Assembly: GCA_014239355.1 (NCBI GenBank)
Contig: JAAZYZ010000052.1
Span: 1-15,396 of the forward strand
DNA length: 15,396 bases
Direction of reading: 5' to 3'
Source: Fidelibacterota bacterium
Lineage (GTDB): Bacteria > Marinisomatota > Marinisomatia > SCGC-AAA003-L08 > TMED6
Position numbers and translations under genes: made by a program. Of the stretch, positions 6,697 through 14,935 are shown in pieces (position 1 is the stretch's first letter; every line of letters begins with the position of its first letter). The notes below the pieces were generated by a model, which worked only from the letters and a program-made list of their open reading frames with translations, was not told the origin of the DNA and did no database searches.

Positions 6697-7613
6697 TTTT
6701 TTAAAAAATCGATATTCCTTTTTAGACCTATATGTTTTGTTCTTTTCATAGCACTATTTTTGAAAAATTTTGAAAATTCCTGTTGATTTAATTTATATAT
6801 AAAATTAATATCATTATTTTTTAGAAACTCTCTAGGTTTAAAAGATGCTTCATCAGATATGACTGAAAATCTATGATTCCAAGGACATACTTCCTGACAA
6901 ATATCACAACCATAAATCCAATCATCCATTTTACCAATAAATTCATCAGGAATTTCTTTTCTGTTTTCTATAGTCTGATAAGAAATACATTTATTTGCGT
7001 CTAGTTTATAATCTTCAATAATTGCATCAGTAGGACAAGCTTCTATACAAGCTGTACAAGAACCACATAAATTAGTGGAAAATACTTTATCATAATCCAA
7101 TTCAAAATCTGTGACAATTTCTCCAAGAAAAACCCAAGTACCAAAATCCTTTGTAATTAAATTAGTATGTTTGCCAATCCAACCTAAACCGGCTCTTTGT
7201 GCCCACACTTTTTCTGAGATAGGAGATGTGTCAACACAACATATCCCATTTAAACTACTATCATAATTTTTAATGTGATCTAACAAAATGTGTAATTTTG
7301 ATTTTAACAAAATATGGTAATCATCTCCCCAAGCATAATTTGAAATTTTATGATTTGAAAAGTAATCTTTAGAATTTCCAGTAAAATAATTTAAAGCTAC
7401 TGATATTACTGATTTAGCATTCGGATAATATTTAAATATATCTGCTTTTTCTTTTCTTCTCCTAGCAATCCAATCCATAGAACCATGATATCCATGATCA
7501 AGCCAATGATTTAAGTTGATTTTATCTTCTTGATGAAATTGTGCTTTTGCTATACCAATTTTTGAAAAGCCAAGTTCAAGAGCTTTTTGTTTTATATTAT
7601 GAGATAAATTCAT
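6693..7613 (-). CDS. queG: Epoxyqueuosine reductase QueG (short form)
   Basis: QueG is a cobalamin-dependent iron-sulfur enzyme that reduces epoxyqueuosine to queuosine in the wobble position of GUN tRNAs, the last step of de novo queuosine synthesis. The 306-residue product has the N-terminal cobalamin-binding region (GYHGSMDWIARRRKEKAD near 41-58) and the active-site stretch VDTSPISEKVWAQRAGLGWI (127-146), with the probable general acid D128. Two ferredoxin-type cluster motifs follow: CGSCTACIEACP (C183, C186, C189, C193) and CDICQEVCP (C236, C239, C243), with C209 between them. It lacks the C-terminal HEAT repeat of B. subtilis-type proteins. It is cytosolic and last in an operon otherwise coding for envelope proteins, 14 bases after its neighbour. 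Its stop overlaps the convergent lipoprotein stop by four bases. Confidence 0.95.
   Translation of the reverse strand: MNLSHNIKQKALELGFSKIGIAKAQFHQEDKINLNHWLDHGYHGSMDWIARRRKEKADIFKYYPNAKSVISVALNYFTGNSKDYFSNHKISNYAWGDDYHILLKSKLHILLDHIKNYDSSLNGICCVDTSPISEKVWAQRAGLGWIGKHTNLITKDFGTWVFLGEIVTDFELDYDKVFSTNLCGSCTACIEACPTDAIIEDYKLDANKCISYQTIENRKEIPDEFIGKMDDWIYGCDICQEVCPWNHRFSVISDEASFKPREFLKNNDINFIYKLNQQEFSKFFKNSAMKRTKHIGLKRNIDFLKN
6696..6709. terminator. Palindromic A/T tract at the convergent gene ends (weak terminator candidate)
   Basis: ATTTTTTAAAAAAT is a perfect 14-base palindrome placed exactly where the two convergent transcription units meet. It gives a T run on both strands. It has no G+C-rich stem, so it is not a classical intrinsic terminator, and it also encodes part of the C terminus of QueG. 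I list it because it is the only termination-like feature at this junction. Confidence 0.2.
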
Positions 7614-7627
7614 AATAAATGAAGAGT

Positions 7628-8425
7628 TTAAAATTTCTTAGAATATATAATTTTAAATTCTCGGTGAGCGGTTTCTGATACTTTTTGATTTCTATTTATA
7701 TCATTGAAATTTAATTCTACTAATATATTATCTGCTATCATCCACCTAAATCCTGCATTTAAATAGCCTATACCTTTACCTATTGATAAATCATCATAAT
7801 CATACCCATTATTATTATCATTAAGCATAGCATCATATTCCAACATAAAAGAAATGGACTTATTAATCTCTTTATCAATACCAAAGAAAATATTGATATC
7901 ATCATCTCCATCATCAGATTCTAAAGACTTATTGATACCGATATGCACACCTAAATTTCCCATAAAAATATAATTTTTACTTGCGACAAGATAGTATCCA
8001 AATGATTTATGCTGATAACGATAAAAACTCTCTTGAGTTTGTATGTCAGTGATTTTTCTATATTGTCCACGTCCCTGTGAATCAAACCCTAATACTAAAG
8101 CCGGTTTAACTAAATCTTCATCAAAGATTCTATATTTAAAATGATATTCAGGATAATCTTTATTAAATAATATACGACTATCACCAATTAAATTTTGAAT
8201 TCCCCAAGATACTCCTAAGGTTAGTTTTTCTGATATTCCAATTGATAATTTTGGAACGATACCTCCTTGATCAATTAATAAACCTTCTAAAGAATAGTTA
8301 CCATAAGGCAAGACTCCAGAAGTTGGAATTGTAATCAAATATAATGGCGGATAGGGATGATTAGATTGACATAGTATCAATGATAAAAAAATAAATAATA
8401 TATTTTTATAAATAATTTTTTTCAT
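7628..8425 (-). CDS. Predicted small outer-membrane beta-barrel protein, family not recognised
   Basis: The 265-residue product has a signal peptide (1 to about 19, KNILFIFLSLILC, then Gln-Ser). Alternating hydrophobic strands follow to a terminal Phe (FKIIYSKKF), the usual shape of an outer-membrane barrel of 10-14 strands. The opening of the mature protein, TIPTSGVLPYGNYSLEG (32-48), then LSIGISEKLTLGVSWG (60-75), resembles the start of YjbH-like and related barrels, but the similarity is too thin to name a family. Cys19 precedes Gln20; Leu at the -1 position makes a lipobox unlikely. Acidic turns (SDDGDDD, NDNNNGYDYDD) probably face the outside. It lies 22 bases after the nuclease-fusion gene and 14 bases before queG, so it belongs to the same operon. 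I do not assign a function. Confidence 0.7.
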   Translation of the reverse strand: MKKIIYKNILFIFLSLILCQSNHPYPPLYLITIPTSGVLPYGNYSLEGLLIDQGGIVPKLSIGISEKLTLGVSWGIQNLIGDSRILFNKDYPEYHFKYRIFDEDLVKPALVLGFDSQGRGQYRKITDIQTQESFYRYQHKSFGYYLVASKNYIFMGNLGVHIGINKSLESDDGDDDINIFFGIDKEINKSISFMLEYDAMLNDNNNGYDYDDLSIGKGIGYLNAGFRWMIADNILVELNFNDINRNQKVSETAHREFKIIYSKKF

Positions 8426-8447
8426 AAACTAATTTAAGAATTAGATT

Positions 8448-10298
8448 TTATTTCTTCAAATTAATATTAAATGATAACAAAACTGGCTTATGATCAGAAA
8501 TATAGGTTTCATATATGTCATACCCATTCATATAGTCATCTATTGGGATTGTTATCACATTATTGATTGATTCTAAACTAACAAAATTTTTATGCACAAG
8601 AATATGGTCTAAAAAACTAAAATAAGGATGTTTAGGGTAACTAGCTTGATTTAGGTCCCATACTATTTCATTATTTACAAAATAAAAATTATTATCATTT
8701 AAAAACGGCATAAAACAATGCTCATTATCAGCATCTTTTAAATCATCATTCCAATCTCCTAATACAATAAAGTTATTATGCCCTTTATTAGATGAAACAT
8801 GTTCATAAAGCATTTGTGATGCTTTTTTCCTTCTTTTTAAACCAGAATCACAACATTTCATATGTAAATTAATAATACTAAAATCAGTACCGGTTTTTTT
8901 GTCACGTAAATCTAATTTTAATGGTGGCCTACCAGCAAAATTATAATCATTATCTGAAAACAATTCAGTATGTGAAATAAAATCAAACATTTCTTTTTTG
9001 TAAATTATTGCTAAATCCATAAAAGAAGCTTGTAAAGAAATAACATAACTATATTCCGGTAATCTTTCCATTAATTTTTCAAACCAACCTGCTTTTTTAA
9101 TTTCTTGAAATGCAATAATATCTGAATTAATATCCTTCACTATTTCTGAAAGTGCCTTAATTGTAGAGTCATTTGCTGCAGGAAAAAATTCACAATTCCA
9201 TGTAATAATCTCAATTCCTTCTTCGGTATCAAATGAAGGCACCTGCCAATTATCAGAGTTGGCATCTATATAATTATCTGTATTGCTTAACTCGAAAGAT
9301 TTTGAATAATCAATTGAAGATAACTTTTGGTTAATCCACTTTTTAATATCTTTGTCAGGTTGAAAATCATCAGAAAATAAAGTATGTGAAATTTCATTAT
9401 TATTTACGTAGTCAAACCCTATAAACTTTTTGTACTTTTTATCTATTTTTAATTTTATATGACCAAAACTCGTTCCATTTCCATAATTTTGTATAGTATA
9501 TGAGTGTGATGTTGGATTATACCATGCTGTCTTATATCCTTTTGAAATACCTCCTGAAACAATTAAATCAACTCCCTCAGCATAATAACCCATTTCAATA
9601 GCATTTAAAGATTTATTTTCATCTTTATTATTAATAAAATCATTATATACTTCATCTCTATCCCATGGTACTCCAGAACTAGTAAGTACAATAGTTATAT
9701 CTGCTCCATTTTTTTTCATCTCTGGTATCCATTTCTTCATAGATTCCACTTCAAATAAAAATGAAATATCATCTAATTTAGATTTTGGAATAAGTTCAGG
9801 AATATCAGAATTTACAATACCTAAAATTCCAATTTTCACTCCATTAATTTCTTTAATTATATATGGTTTTATTGTATCAAAACATGCATTACAATTTAAA
9901 TTTGAGGCCAGTGTTGGAAAATTAGCTTCATTAATAAGTTTATTTAAATTTTCTGCCCCAAATATAAAATCATATTGTCCTGGTACAACTGCATCATAAC
10001 CTATCATATTCATCCATTCAATCATAGATGAACCTTTATCATGCATACCAAAATTTGAGCCTTGAAAAAAATTACCTGCATCTAAAATTAAAAGATTATC
10101 AGAATTAGTTTGTTTCAAATCATTAACATATTTATAAAAAGCTGCACCTCCAACAATATTTGGGGGGTATTCTGGATTCATGAAATATGCTGTTTGTTGA
10201 TTTATCACACCATGTATATCATTAGTAGTTATTAAATCAATTACTATATGATTTGAAAAAATAGTTTGAAAAAAAATGTATATTAAAAATTTTCTCAT
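8448..10298 (-). CDS. Secreted fusion: degenerate 5'-nucleotidase-type metallophosphatase domain plus endonuclease/exonuclease/phosphatase domain
   Basis: The 616-residue protein has a short signal peptide (1 to about 15). Residues 18 to about 290 follow the UshA/5'-nucleotidase fold (TTNDIHG 24-30, DAGNFFQG 73-80, VPGQYDFIFG 105-114, IVSGGISKG 246-254). Only D27 and H29 of the usual metal ligands remain: the Asp of GD is N76, the Asn-His of GNHEFD is Q108-Y109, and the His of GGHS is I251. The usual nucleotidase C-terminal domain is absent. Instead residues about 362-614 are a DNase I-like EEP domain with every catalytic motif present: WN (N368), QE (E399), NLH (N477, H479), GDWN (D515, N517), DHIL (D564, H565) and SDH (D602, H603). 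I infer a secreted or periplasmic nuclease or phosphoesterase carrying a non-catalytic phosphatase-like domain. Its ATGA overlap with the FadL-like gene shows translational coupling. The cleaved substrate (DNA, RNA or another phosphodiester) is not determined. Confidence 0.88.
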   Translation of the reverse strand: MRKFLIYIFFQTIFSNHIVIDLITTNDIHGVINQQTAYFMNPEYPPNIVGGAAFYKYVNDLKQTNSDNLLILDAGNFFQGSNFGMHDKGSSMIEWMNMIGYDAVVPGQYDFIFGAENLNKLINEANFPTLASNLNCNACFDTIKPYIIKEINGVKIGILGIVNSDIPELIPKSKLDDISFLFEVESMKKWIPEMKKNGADITIVLTSSGVPWDRDEVYNDFINNKDENKSLNAIEMGYYAEGVDLIVSGGISKGYKTAWYNPTSHSYTIQNYGNGTSFGHIKLKIDKKYKKFIGFDYVNNNEISHTLFSDDFQPDKDIKKWINQKLSSIDYSKSFELSNTDNYIDANSDNWQVPSFDTEEGIEIITWNCEFFPAANDSTIKALSEIVKDINSDIIAFQEIKKAGWFEKLMERLPEYSYVISLQASFMDLAIIYKKEMFDFISHTELFSDNDYNFAGRPPLKLDLRDKKTGTDFSIINLHMKCCDSGLKRRKKASQMLYEHVSSNKGHNNFIVLGDWNDDLKDADNEHCFMPFLNDNNFYFVNNEIVWDLNQASYPKHPYFSFLDHILVHKNFVSLESINNVITIPIDDYMNGYDIYETYISDHKPVLLSFNINLKK

Positions 10299-11602
10299 TT
10301 TAAAAAATATTTTACACCTAATATAAAACTAAAGTTAGACTCTATAATTTGATCAAAATTATTATACTCTTCATTAGTTACAACAAATAAAGTTGGATAA
10401 TAGTAATCAAAAAATGTATATGAACAAGAAAAGTCATAGGCAAATCGTCCATAGTTTCCACCAGAACCCCAAGTAATGATGGATTGATCTGGTAAAACAG
10501 TCATAGGAGATTGCTTATATATTAAACCAGCTCTTATAGGTATATCACTTGGCATTATATACTCAAAACCAAACTTATATATATAAGAATCTTTAAAATA
10601 TGTTATAGAAGGAAAGTCAAACTGATTATATTGTATCTCAGTAGACAGTGTTAAATCAGAATTATCTTTTGGATTATATGAAACACCAAAATGATATTGT
10701 ATAGGTTTATAATAATTTAGTCCCTGTACAATATAATTTGTATTAGTACTATCTAAGTATGATATAATTCCAAGAGAATCAATAAAATTATATGAATTAA
10801 AATCTTGTGTCTGAATCAACAAATCACCTTCAACATTTAAAGAAAACAAAAGGTCTTTTTGTGAATAACTGACTCCAAATGAGAAAAAATTACCTAAAGT
10901 CTCAAGTGATTGCTCTTTAAAATAACTATTAGCTAATGACAAATTTTCAAAATCAGTGGATAACGTATCTATTCTATATTCATCTTTAATAGTCATATTA
11001 AGAGTTTGATTAAATCCTACTCCTAAATTAATATTTTTCATTCTTCCGGTTTTATTTGAAAATGAAAGTCCAAATGAAATTGTATTTAAATTTCCACTAG
11101 AATGAAATTGATGGTAACCTTCTAAAGGGTCTTTTAAACCTACATCTCCATCTTCAATATCTGTACTTCCTCTTACTTCTTCAATATAGTCATAATTAAA
11201 TGATGCTAAAGGTAAGTAGGATAACCCAACAGCAAGAAAATTATTTATATTAGATATAAAACCACCTTGAAAATAATTATAAACATTTACATTATGAACA
11301 TAATCAGCATAAGTTAAAAAATCACCAAAATAATCTTTAACTAAAATACTACGACGTTCACTATTGAAATTTAAATTAAACTGAAAATCAATAAATAAAG
11401 GCTTATCATTTACAGCTCTTTTCATAAGAGAAGGATTATATTTGATTAAAGAAGAATTATCTCCATTAATACTATTTGTTCCCCCCATGGCATATGCACG
11501 TGGGGATCCAAATATTATATTTTCTCCAATTGCTCTATTTAATAATGATTGACAAAAAATTAAATTAAATAATATTAATATAGTTAAAAATTTAGAATGC
11601 AT
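10295..11602 (-). CDS. FadL/OmpP1/PorV-like outer-membrane beta-barrel protein
   Basis: The 435-residue product has a signal peptide ending LIFC, then QS (about 1-17). The mature N terminus, SPRAYAMGGTNSINGDNSS (33-51) followed by YNPSL (55-59), is the conserved opening of FadL/OmpP1 and PorV-type barrels (aromatic or Arg, A-x-GG, then Asn-Pro). In FadL this segment forms the hatch. The remaining residues are alternating strands and Tyr/Asn-rich turns consistent with a 14-strand barrel. The C terminus is YFLK rather than a final aromatic. FadL-type barrels let hydrophobic or aromatic molecules cross the outer membrane, while PorV-type ones serve type IX secretion; the sequence alone does not decide between them. 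It overlaps the upstream HhH-barrel gene by 11 bases and the downstream nuclease gene by four (ATGA). Confidence 0.75.
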   Translation of the reverse strand: MHSKFLTILILFNLIFCQSLLNRAIGENIIFGSPRAYAMGGTNSINGDNSSLIKYNPSLMKRAVNDKPLFIDFQFNLNFNSERRSILVKDYFGDFLTYADYVHNVNVYNYFQGGFISNINNFLAVGLSYLPLASFNYDYIEEVRGSTDIEDGDVGLKDPLEGYHQFHSSGNLNTISFGLSFSNKTGRMKNINLGVGFNQTLNMTIKDEYRIDTLSTDFENLSLANSYFKEQSLETLGNFFSFGVSYSQKDLLFSLNVEGDLLIQTQDFNSYNFIDSLGIISYLDSTNTNYIVQGLNYYKPIQYHFGVSYNPKDNSDLTLSTEIQYNQFDFPSITYFKDSYIYKFGFEYIMPSDIPIRAGLIYKQSPMTVLPDQSIITWGSGGNYGRFAYDFSCSYTFFDYYYPTLFVVTNEEYNNFDQIIESNFSFILGVKYFLK

Positions 11603-14066
11603 AATCTACCTGTATTTTATAATCAAATTGTTTATTAGAAACCCATGGATTAGTAATCCAATTTCCTTCTTCTGTTTGTGCCTCAGTAATATTAGTCATT
11701 GGATGATCAGATGTAAAACTAACTTTAAAATTAAATGACAATCGTTCATTAACTAAGCTATGAAATGAAAGCCAATGATGGAAAGCACCAAAATCACTAT
11801 CAAATATTCTAAAATCATTATCTCCAAAATACCAAGTGAAACCTGTAACATATAAAGAACCTGTTCGTATTTTAAATTTTTCATTTACATTATATTTTAA
11901 TGATACACCAATTGTTCTATCAGGTGACCCAATATCACCTATCACCATATCTTCTCCATTAGGGCCATCAGTTAACCGAGGTCTAGGTGAAAAAGTTGTA
12001 TAACCACGCGCATATAAAAACTCTAATTCATTATAATTGGATAACAGCATTTTAACTCTAATTCTTGTTTCTCTTGAATAATAAGGACTTGGATGAAATA
12101 TATCAAAAGTTCCTCTTGCTTGCCATTTTTGTCTTAAATAAATACGATATTTAAATACTGGCCTCCATTGTAATGATAAAACTGTCCTAAAATATTTTGC
12201 ATCATCTGCTTTTCTAGTCCAATGATCAGATTGTAAAATTCCTGTTATATTTCTATGAAATTGATACCGTGAATTAATATAGAACCCCTCTTCAGCTTGA
12301 GGTTGAGGGTTGGCTGTATATAAAAATGCATAGACTGGATCATCTAACCAATAGGAATCTTCGAGTATAGATGTTTTATAACGTTGATAATTTGAAAATG
12401 ATCTTTGATAGGGATTATCATAGTGTAAATCATAATTTCTATACAATAATAATAAATTAAAATTATCAAATTGAAAATAACTACTTAAAACAGAAGCCTT
12501 AGGAGAATTTTTAATATTTTTAATTGTATAATTATTTAATAAAGCTCCATATTCACCTTGTATCGATATATTTTTTATAACTGATGAAAAATTAAATCCC
12601 ATAACTTTTCTAGATGACTTTATAGAAGATCTTAATGAACTTAATAATAAAGAAGCTTCAGATGAATTAGAATACATAGCTTCAATTTCTGGATCTGCAG
12701 AATTTGTTAAATATGTTAAATAATAAGTATCACCTGAATAATCTGGGTCAGGACCACCAACAATAGTCTGCCTTATTTGGGGGTCTAGTACTCTATCATA
12801 TAAACTTTCATAAACAGTAAAACCTAAATTAGTTCCTATAATTGGAGATATTCTAATATCTGTTCCAAAAGTAATTTCTTCTACAGAATCTGTGAGCTGA
12901 TGAAAAACTGTTGTATCACCATCATAACCTAAACCCCATGAGAGTCTTGGCTGCATCACAATCAGTGAAGTAAAACTTCCATCTTCATTTATAATAGCAT
13001 CTCTTTTATCTCTAGAACCAAACAACGCAATTCTTAATATCTTATTTGATAATTGTAATCCTAAACCATTTAATGTATATTGACTACTACGAGTTTCATC
13101 TGGATGAATTCCATTTAAACGTTTTGAAAAACCAAATCCAGTTCTTCTAGGGCTAAAAAAATCACTACTTTCAAATACAACACCCTGACCAAATGAAGCA
13201 GTAAAATTTCCTAAAACTAAACGATCAATTTGAAAATTAAAAAATGAATCTTTTTCATACCCCTGATCATCAACTAAATAGATTTTTAATTTTTTAAATG
13301 CAAGATAAAATTTTTCCGTACTGTTTTCAGATATCTCCCCTACATTTCTATTATATAAATAACCAGATGAAAAATGTTTATTTGATATAATCCACTTTGA
13401 TAATATTTGAGGAATCTCAGGATTATAAAATTCTACAATGCTAGCATCATCATCAGGAGTACTAGTTAAAGGAGTATTTCTAACTATATTTGAAAACCGA
13501 AAATAATTTTTATTAGAGGAAGCATCATCAAATCCAACAAAATCAATTAAATTTTTATACCCATAATAACTAATTCCAGGTGAATTTTTCAATTGAAAGG
13601 TGCCATTTATATACCCTTTTTCTTTTTGTAATAAAACGGCCCTAACATCAATAGGACTTAAATTTGGTAAAGAATATAAATCATCATAATTCATATCATT
13701 CACATTCATTGGATTAAAATAAAGATCAAGCCAACTTTCAGATAATCCTTCTTGATTTTCAGATGAAGAAAGCCATCTCTCTAGTTTATATGAAGATCTT
13801 CTTGAAAAGGATAAATTATCATCTGAAAGCTTAATTGTAATAAATGGTTTTAATTGATTAATATCAATAATATCTATTCCATTAATATCAAGTAAATCAT
13901 ATATGGTTTTAATTTCACTACCATAATCTATATAATCTCTAATTAAGTTAATTTTATCTTCAGAAAAATATTGAGATAAATCCTCCCAATCTTTTTTAGA
14001 GGCTTTATTGATATTAAATGATAATAAGAGATTTAAACTAAAAAAATATATAAAAAATTTATACAT
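11592..14066 (-). CDS. Outer-membrane beta-barrel with two N-terminal helix-hairpin-helix (ComEA-like) units
   Basis: The 824-residue product has a signal peptide (1 to about 16). The first HhH-type unit starts FNINKASKKDWEDL (17-30), the same pattern as the VNINTAS opening of ComEA, and runs to about residue 77 with TIYDLLDINGIDIIDINQL. The second unit is at about 118-178 (NPMNVNDMNYDDLYSLPNLS, then GTFQLKNSPGISYYGYKNL). Such units in ComEA bind double-stranded DNA without sequence preference. The classical GIG turns are only partly kept (NGI, PGIS), so binding is not certain. From about 185 to the end the sequence looks like a large beta-barrel of amphipathic strands ending in Tyr-Ala-Phe (VDYAF). 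It could hold DNA or another ligand on the periplasmic face of the barrel. It lies two bases after the PorV-like gene and overlaps the FadL-like gene by 11 bases. This architecture is found as an uncharacterised family in FCB genomes. Confidence 0.78.
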   Translation of the reverse strand: MYKFFIYFFSLNLLLSFNINKASKKDWEDLSQYFSEDKINLIRDYIDYGSEIKTIYDLLDINGIDIIDINQLKPFITIKLSDDNLSFSRRSSYKLERWLSSSENQEGLSESWLDLYFNPMNVNDMNYDDLYSLPNLSPIDVRAVLLQKEKGYINGTFQLKNSPGISYYGYKNLIDFVGFDDASSNKNYFRFSNIVRNTPLTSTPDDDASIVEFYNPEIPQILSKWIISNKHFSSGYLYNRNVGEISENSTEKFYLAFKKLKIYLVDDQGYEKDSFFNFQIDRLVLGNFTASFGQGVVFESSDFFSPRRTGFGFSKRLNGIHPDETRSSQYTLNGLGLQLSNKILRIALFGSRDKRDAIINEDGSFTSLIVMQPRLSWGLGYDGDTTVFHQLTDSVEEITFGTDIRISPIIGTNLGFTVYESLYDRVLDPQIRQTIVGGPDPDYSGDTYYLTYLTNSADPEIEAMYSNSSEASLLLSSLRSSIKSSRKVMGFNFSSVIKNISIQGEYGALLNNYTIKNIKNSPKASVLSSYFQFDNFNLLLLYRNYDLHYDNPYQRSFSNYQRYKTSILEDSYWLDDPVYAFLYTANPQPQAEEGFYINSRYQFHRNITGILQSDHWTRKADDAKYFRTVLSLQWRPVFKYRIYLRQKWQARGTFDIFHPSPYYSRETRIRVKMLLSNYNELEFLYARGYTTFSPRPRLTDGPNGEDMVIGDIGSPDRTIGVSLKYNVNEKFKIRTGSLYVTGFTWYFGDNDFRIFDSDFGAFHHWLSFHSLVNERLSFNFKVSFTSDHPMTNITEAQTEEGNWITNPWVSNKQFDYKIQVDYAF

Positions 14067-14068
14067 AA

Positions 14069-14935
14069 TTAGAAATTAACAGTAATTGAAAACTGATGTG
14101 TCGTAGATAAAATATGGTGAGTAAGAAAGCTATAAGCTATATCTATTTTATCTGTACCACTAAATTCAAAACCACCAGAAAATCTATTAGGATTACTTTG
14201 AAGTCCTGTTCTAATTGTAAATGAGTCCAATAATTGATATTCAATCCCAAATCGTACTTCAGCATTCTTATGACCAGATAACTGGTTCATATCAAGGCTT
14301 GTTAATAAATCTTGATAAGGGCTATAAGACAATCCAATACTAAATGTCTTTGGTAAACTAGATCCTAAATTAGAATCTTCAATATATGAAAAAATATTTT
14401 TAAGATAATAACCAAAATAATATTTCTGATTCAAGTGTGCATGAAAACCAAAATCAATCCCTGAAGCAATACCTGAACCAACATTAATACCATTACTACC
14501 ATCACCTTCTGTGCCTGCAGATTTTCCAAAATCATAGCTATAAATATTTAATCTAGAACCAAATGATATGAAAGATTGTCTATCTTTATAAAGACTCAAC
14601 CCTTTTGCTATACCAAGGGCAGATTCTGACGATAAGCTAGTCCCATTGATATCTGTTGACATTTTTTCAAAATTAATTGAATAGTTATTATATGAAAGAC
14701 CAAAATGGGAATATGTTAAAAAATCTAAGTTATATAAATCACTATAACCGCTGATGATGTGTCTACCTTTCATATTTGATAAGTGTGCAGGATTGTGGAA
14801 TATTCCTGACTCTATATCTGAGCCACTTGTTATTGCTCCTGACATTGCTGTAGCTCTTGAACCAACATAATCATATGTACTAAACACTTGTGTAAATGAT
14901 AATGAAAATAATATAATAAAGAAAAAATTTCTCAT
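14069..14935 (-). CDS. PorV/PorQ-like outer-membrane beta-barrel protein
   Basis: The 288-residue product has a signal peptide (FFFIILFSLSFTQ, about 4-16). A PorV/UPF0164-type opening follows: SRATAMSGAITSGSDIESG, then FHNPAHLSN, corresponding to the family pattern of Gly/Ser-Arg-Ala-x-x-Met-x-Gly and Asn-Pro-Ala. The C-terminal half, with FSIGLSYSPYQDLLTSLDMN, FGIEYQLLDSFTIRTGLQSN and a final THQFSITVNF, is also typical. PorV-like barrels act in type IX secretion as shuttles carrying C-terminal-domain cargo from the translocon to the attachment complex; others of this family have no known role. The immediate upstream gene encodes a secreted protein with a FlgD-like C-terminal domain and overlaps by four bases (ATGA), which fits a cargo and partner relationship. 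No other type IX component lies in this window. Confidence 0.78.
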   Translation of the reverse strand: MRNFFFIILFSLSFTQVFSTYDYVGSRATAMSGAITSGSDIESGIFHNPAHLSNMKGRHIISGYSDLYNLDFLTYSHFGLSYNNYSINFEKMSTDINGTSLSSESALGIAKGLSLYKDRQSFISFGSRLNIYSYDFGKSAGTEGDGSNGINVGSGIASGIDFGFHAHLNQKYYFGYYLKNIFSYIEDSNLGSSLPKTFSIGLSYSPYQDLLTSLDMNQLSGHKNAEVRFGIEYQLLDSFTIRTGLQSNPNRFSGGFEFSGTDKIDIAYSFLTHHILSTTHQFSITVNF

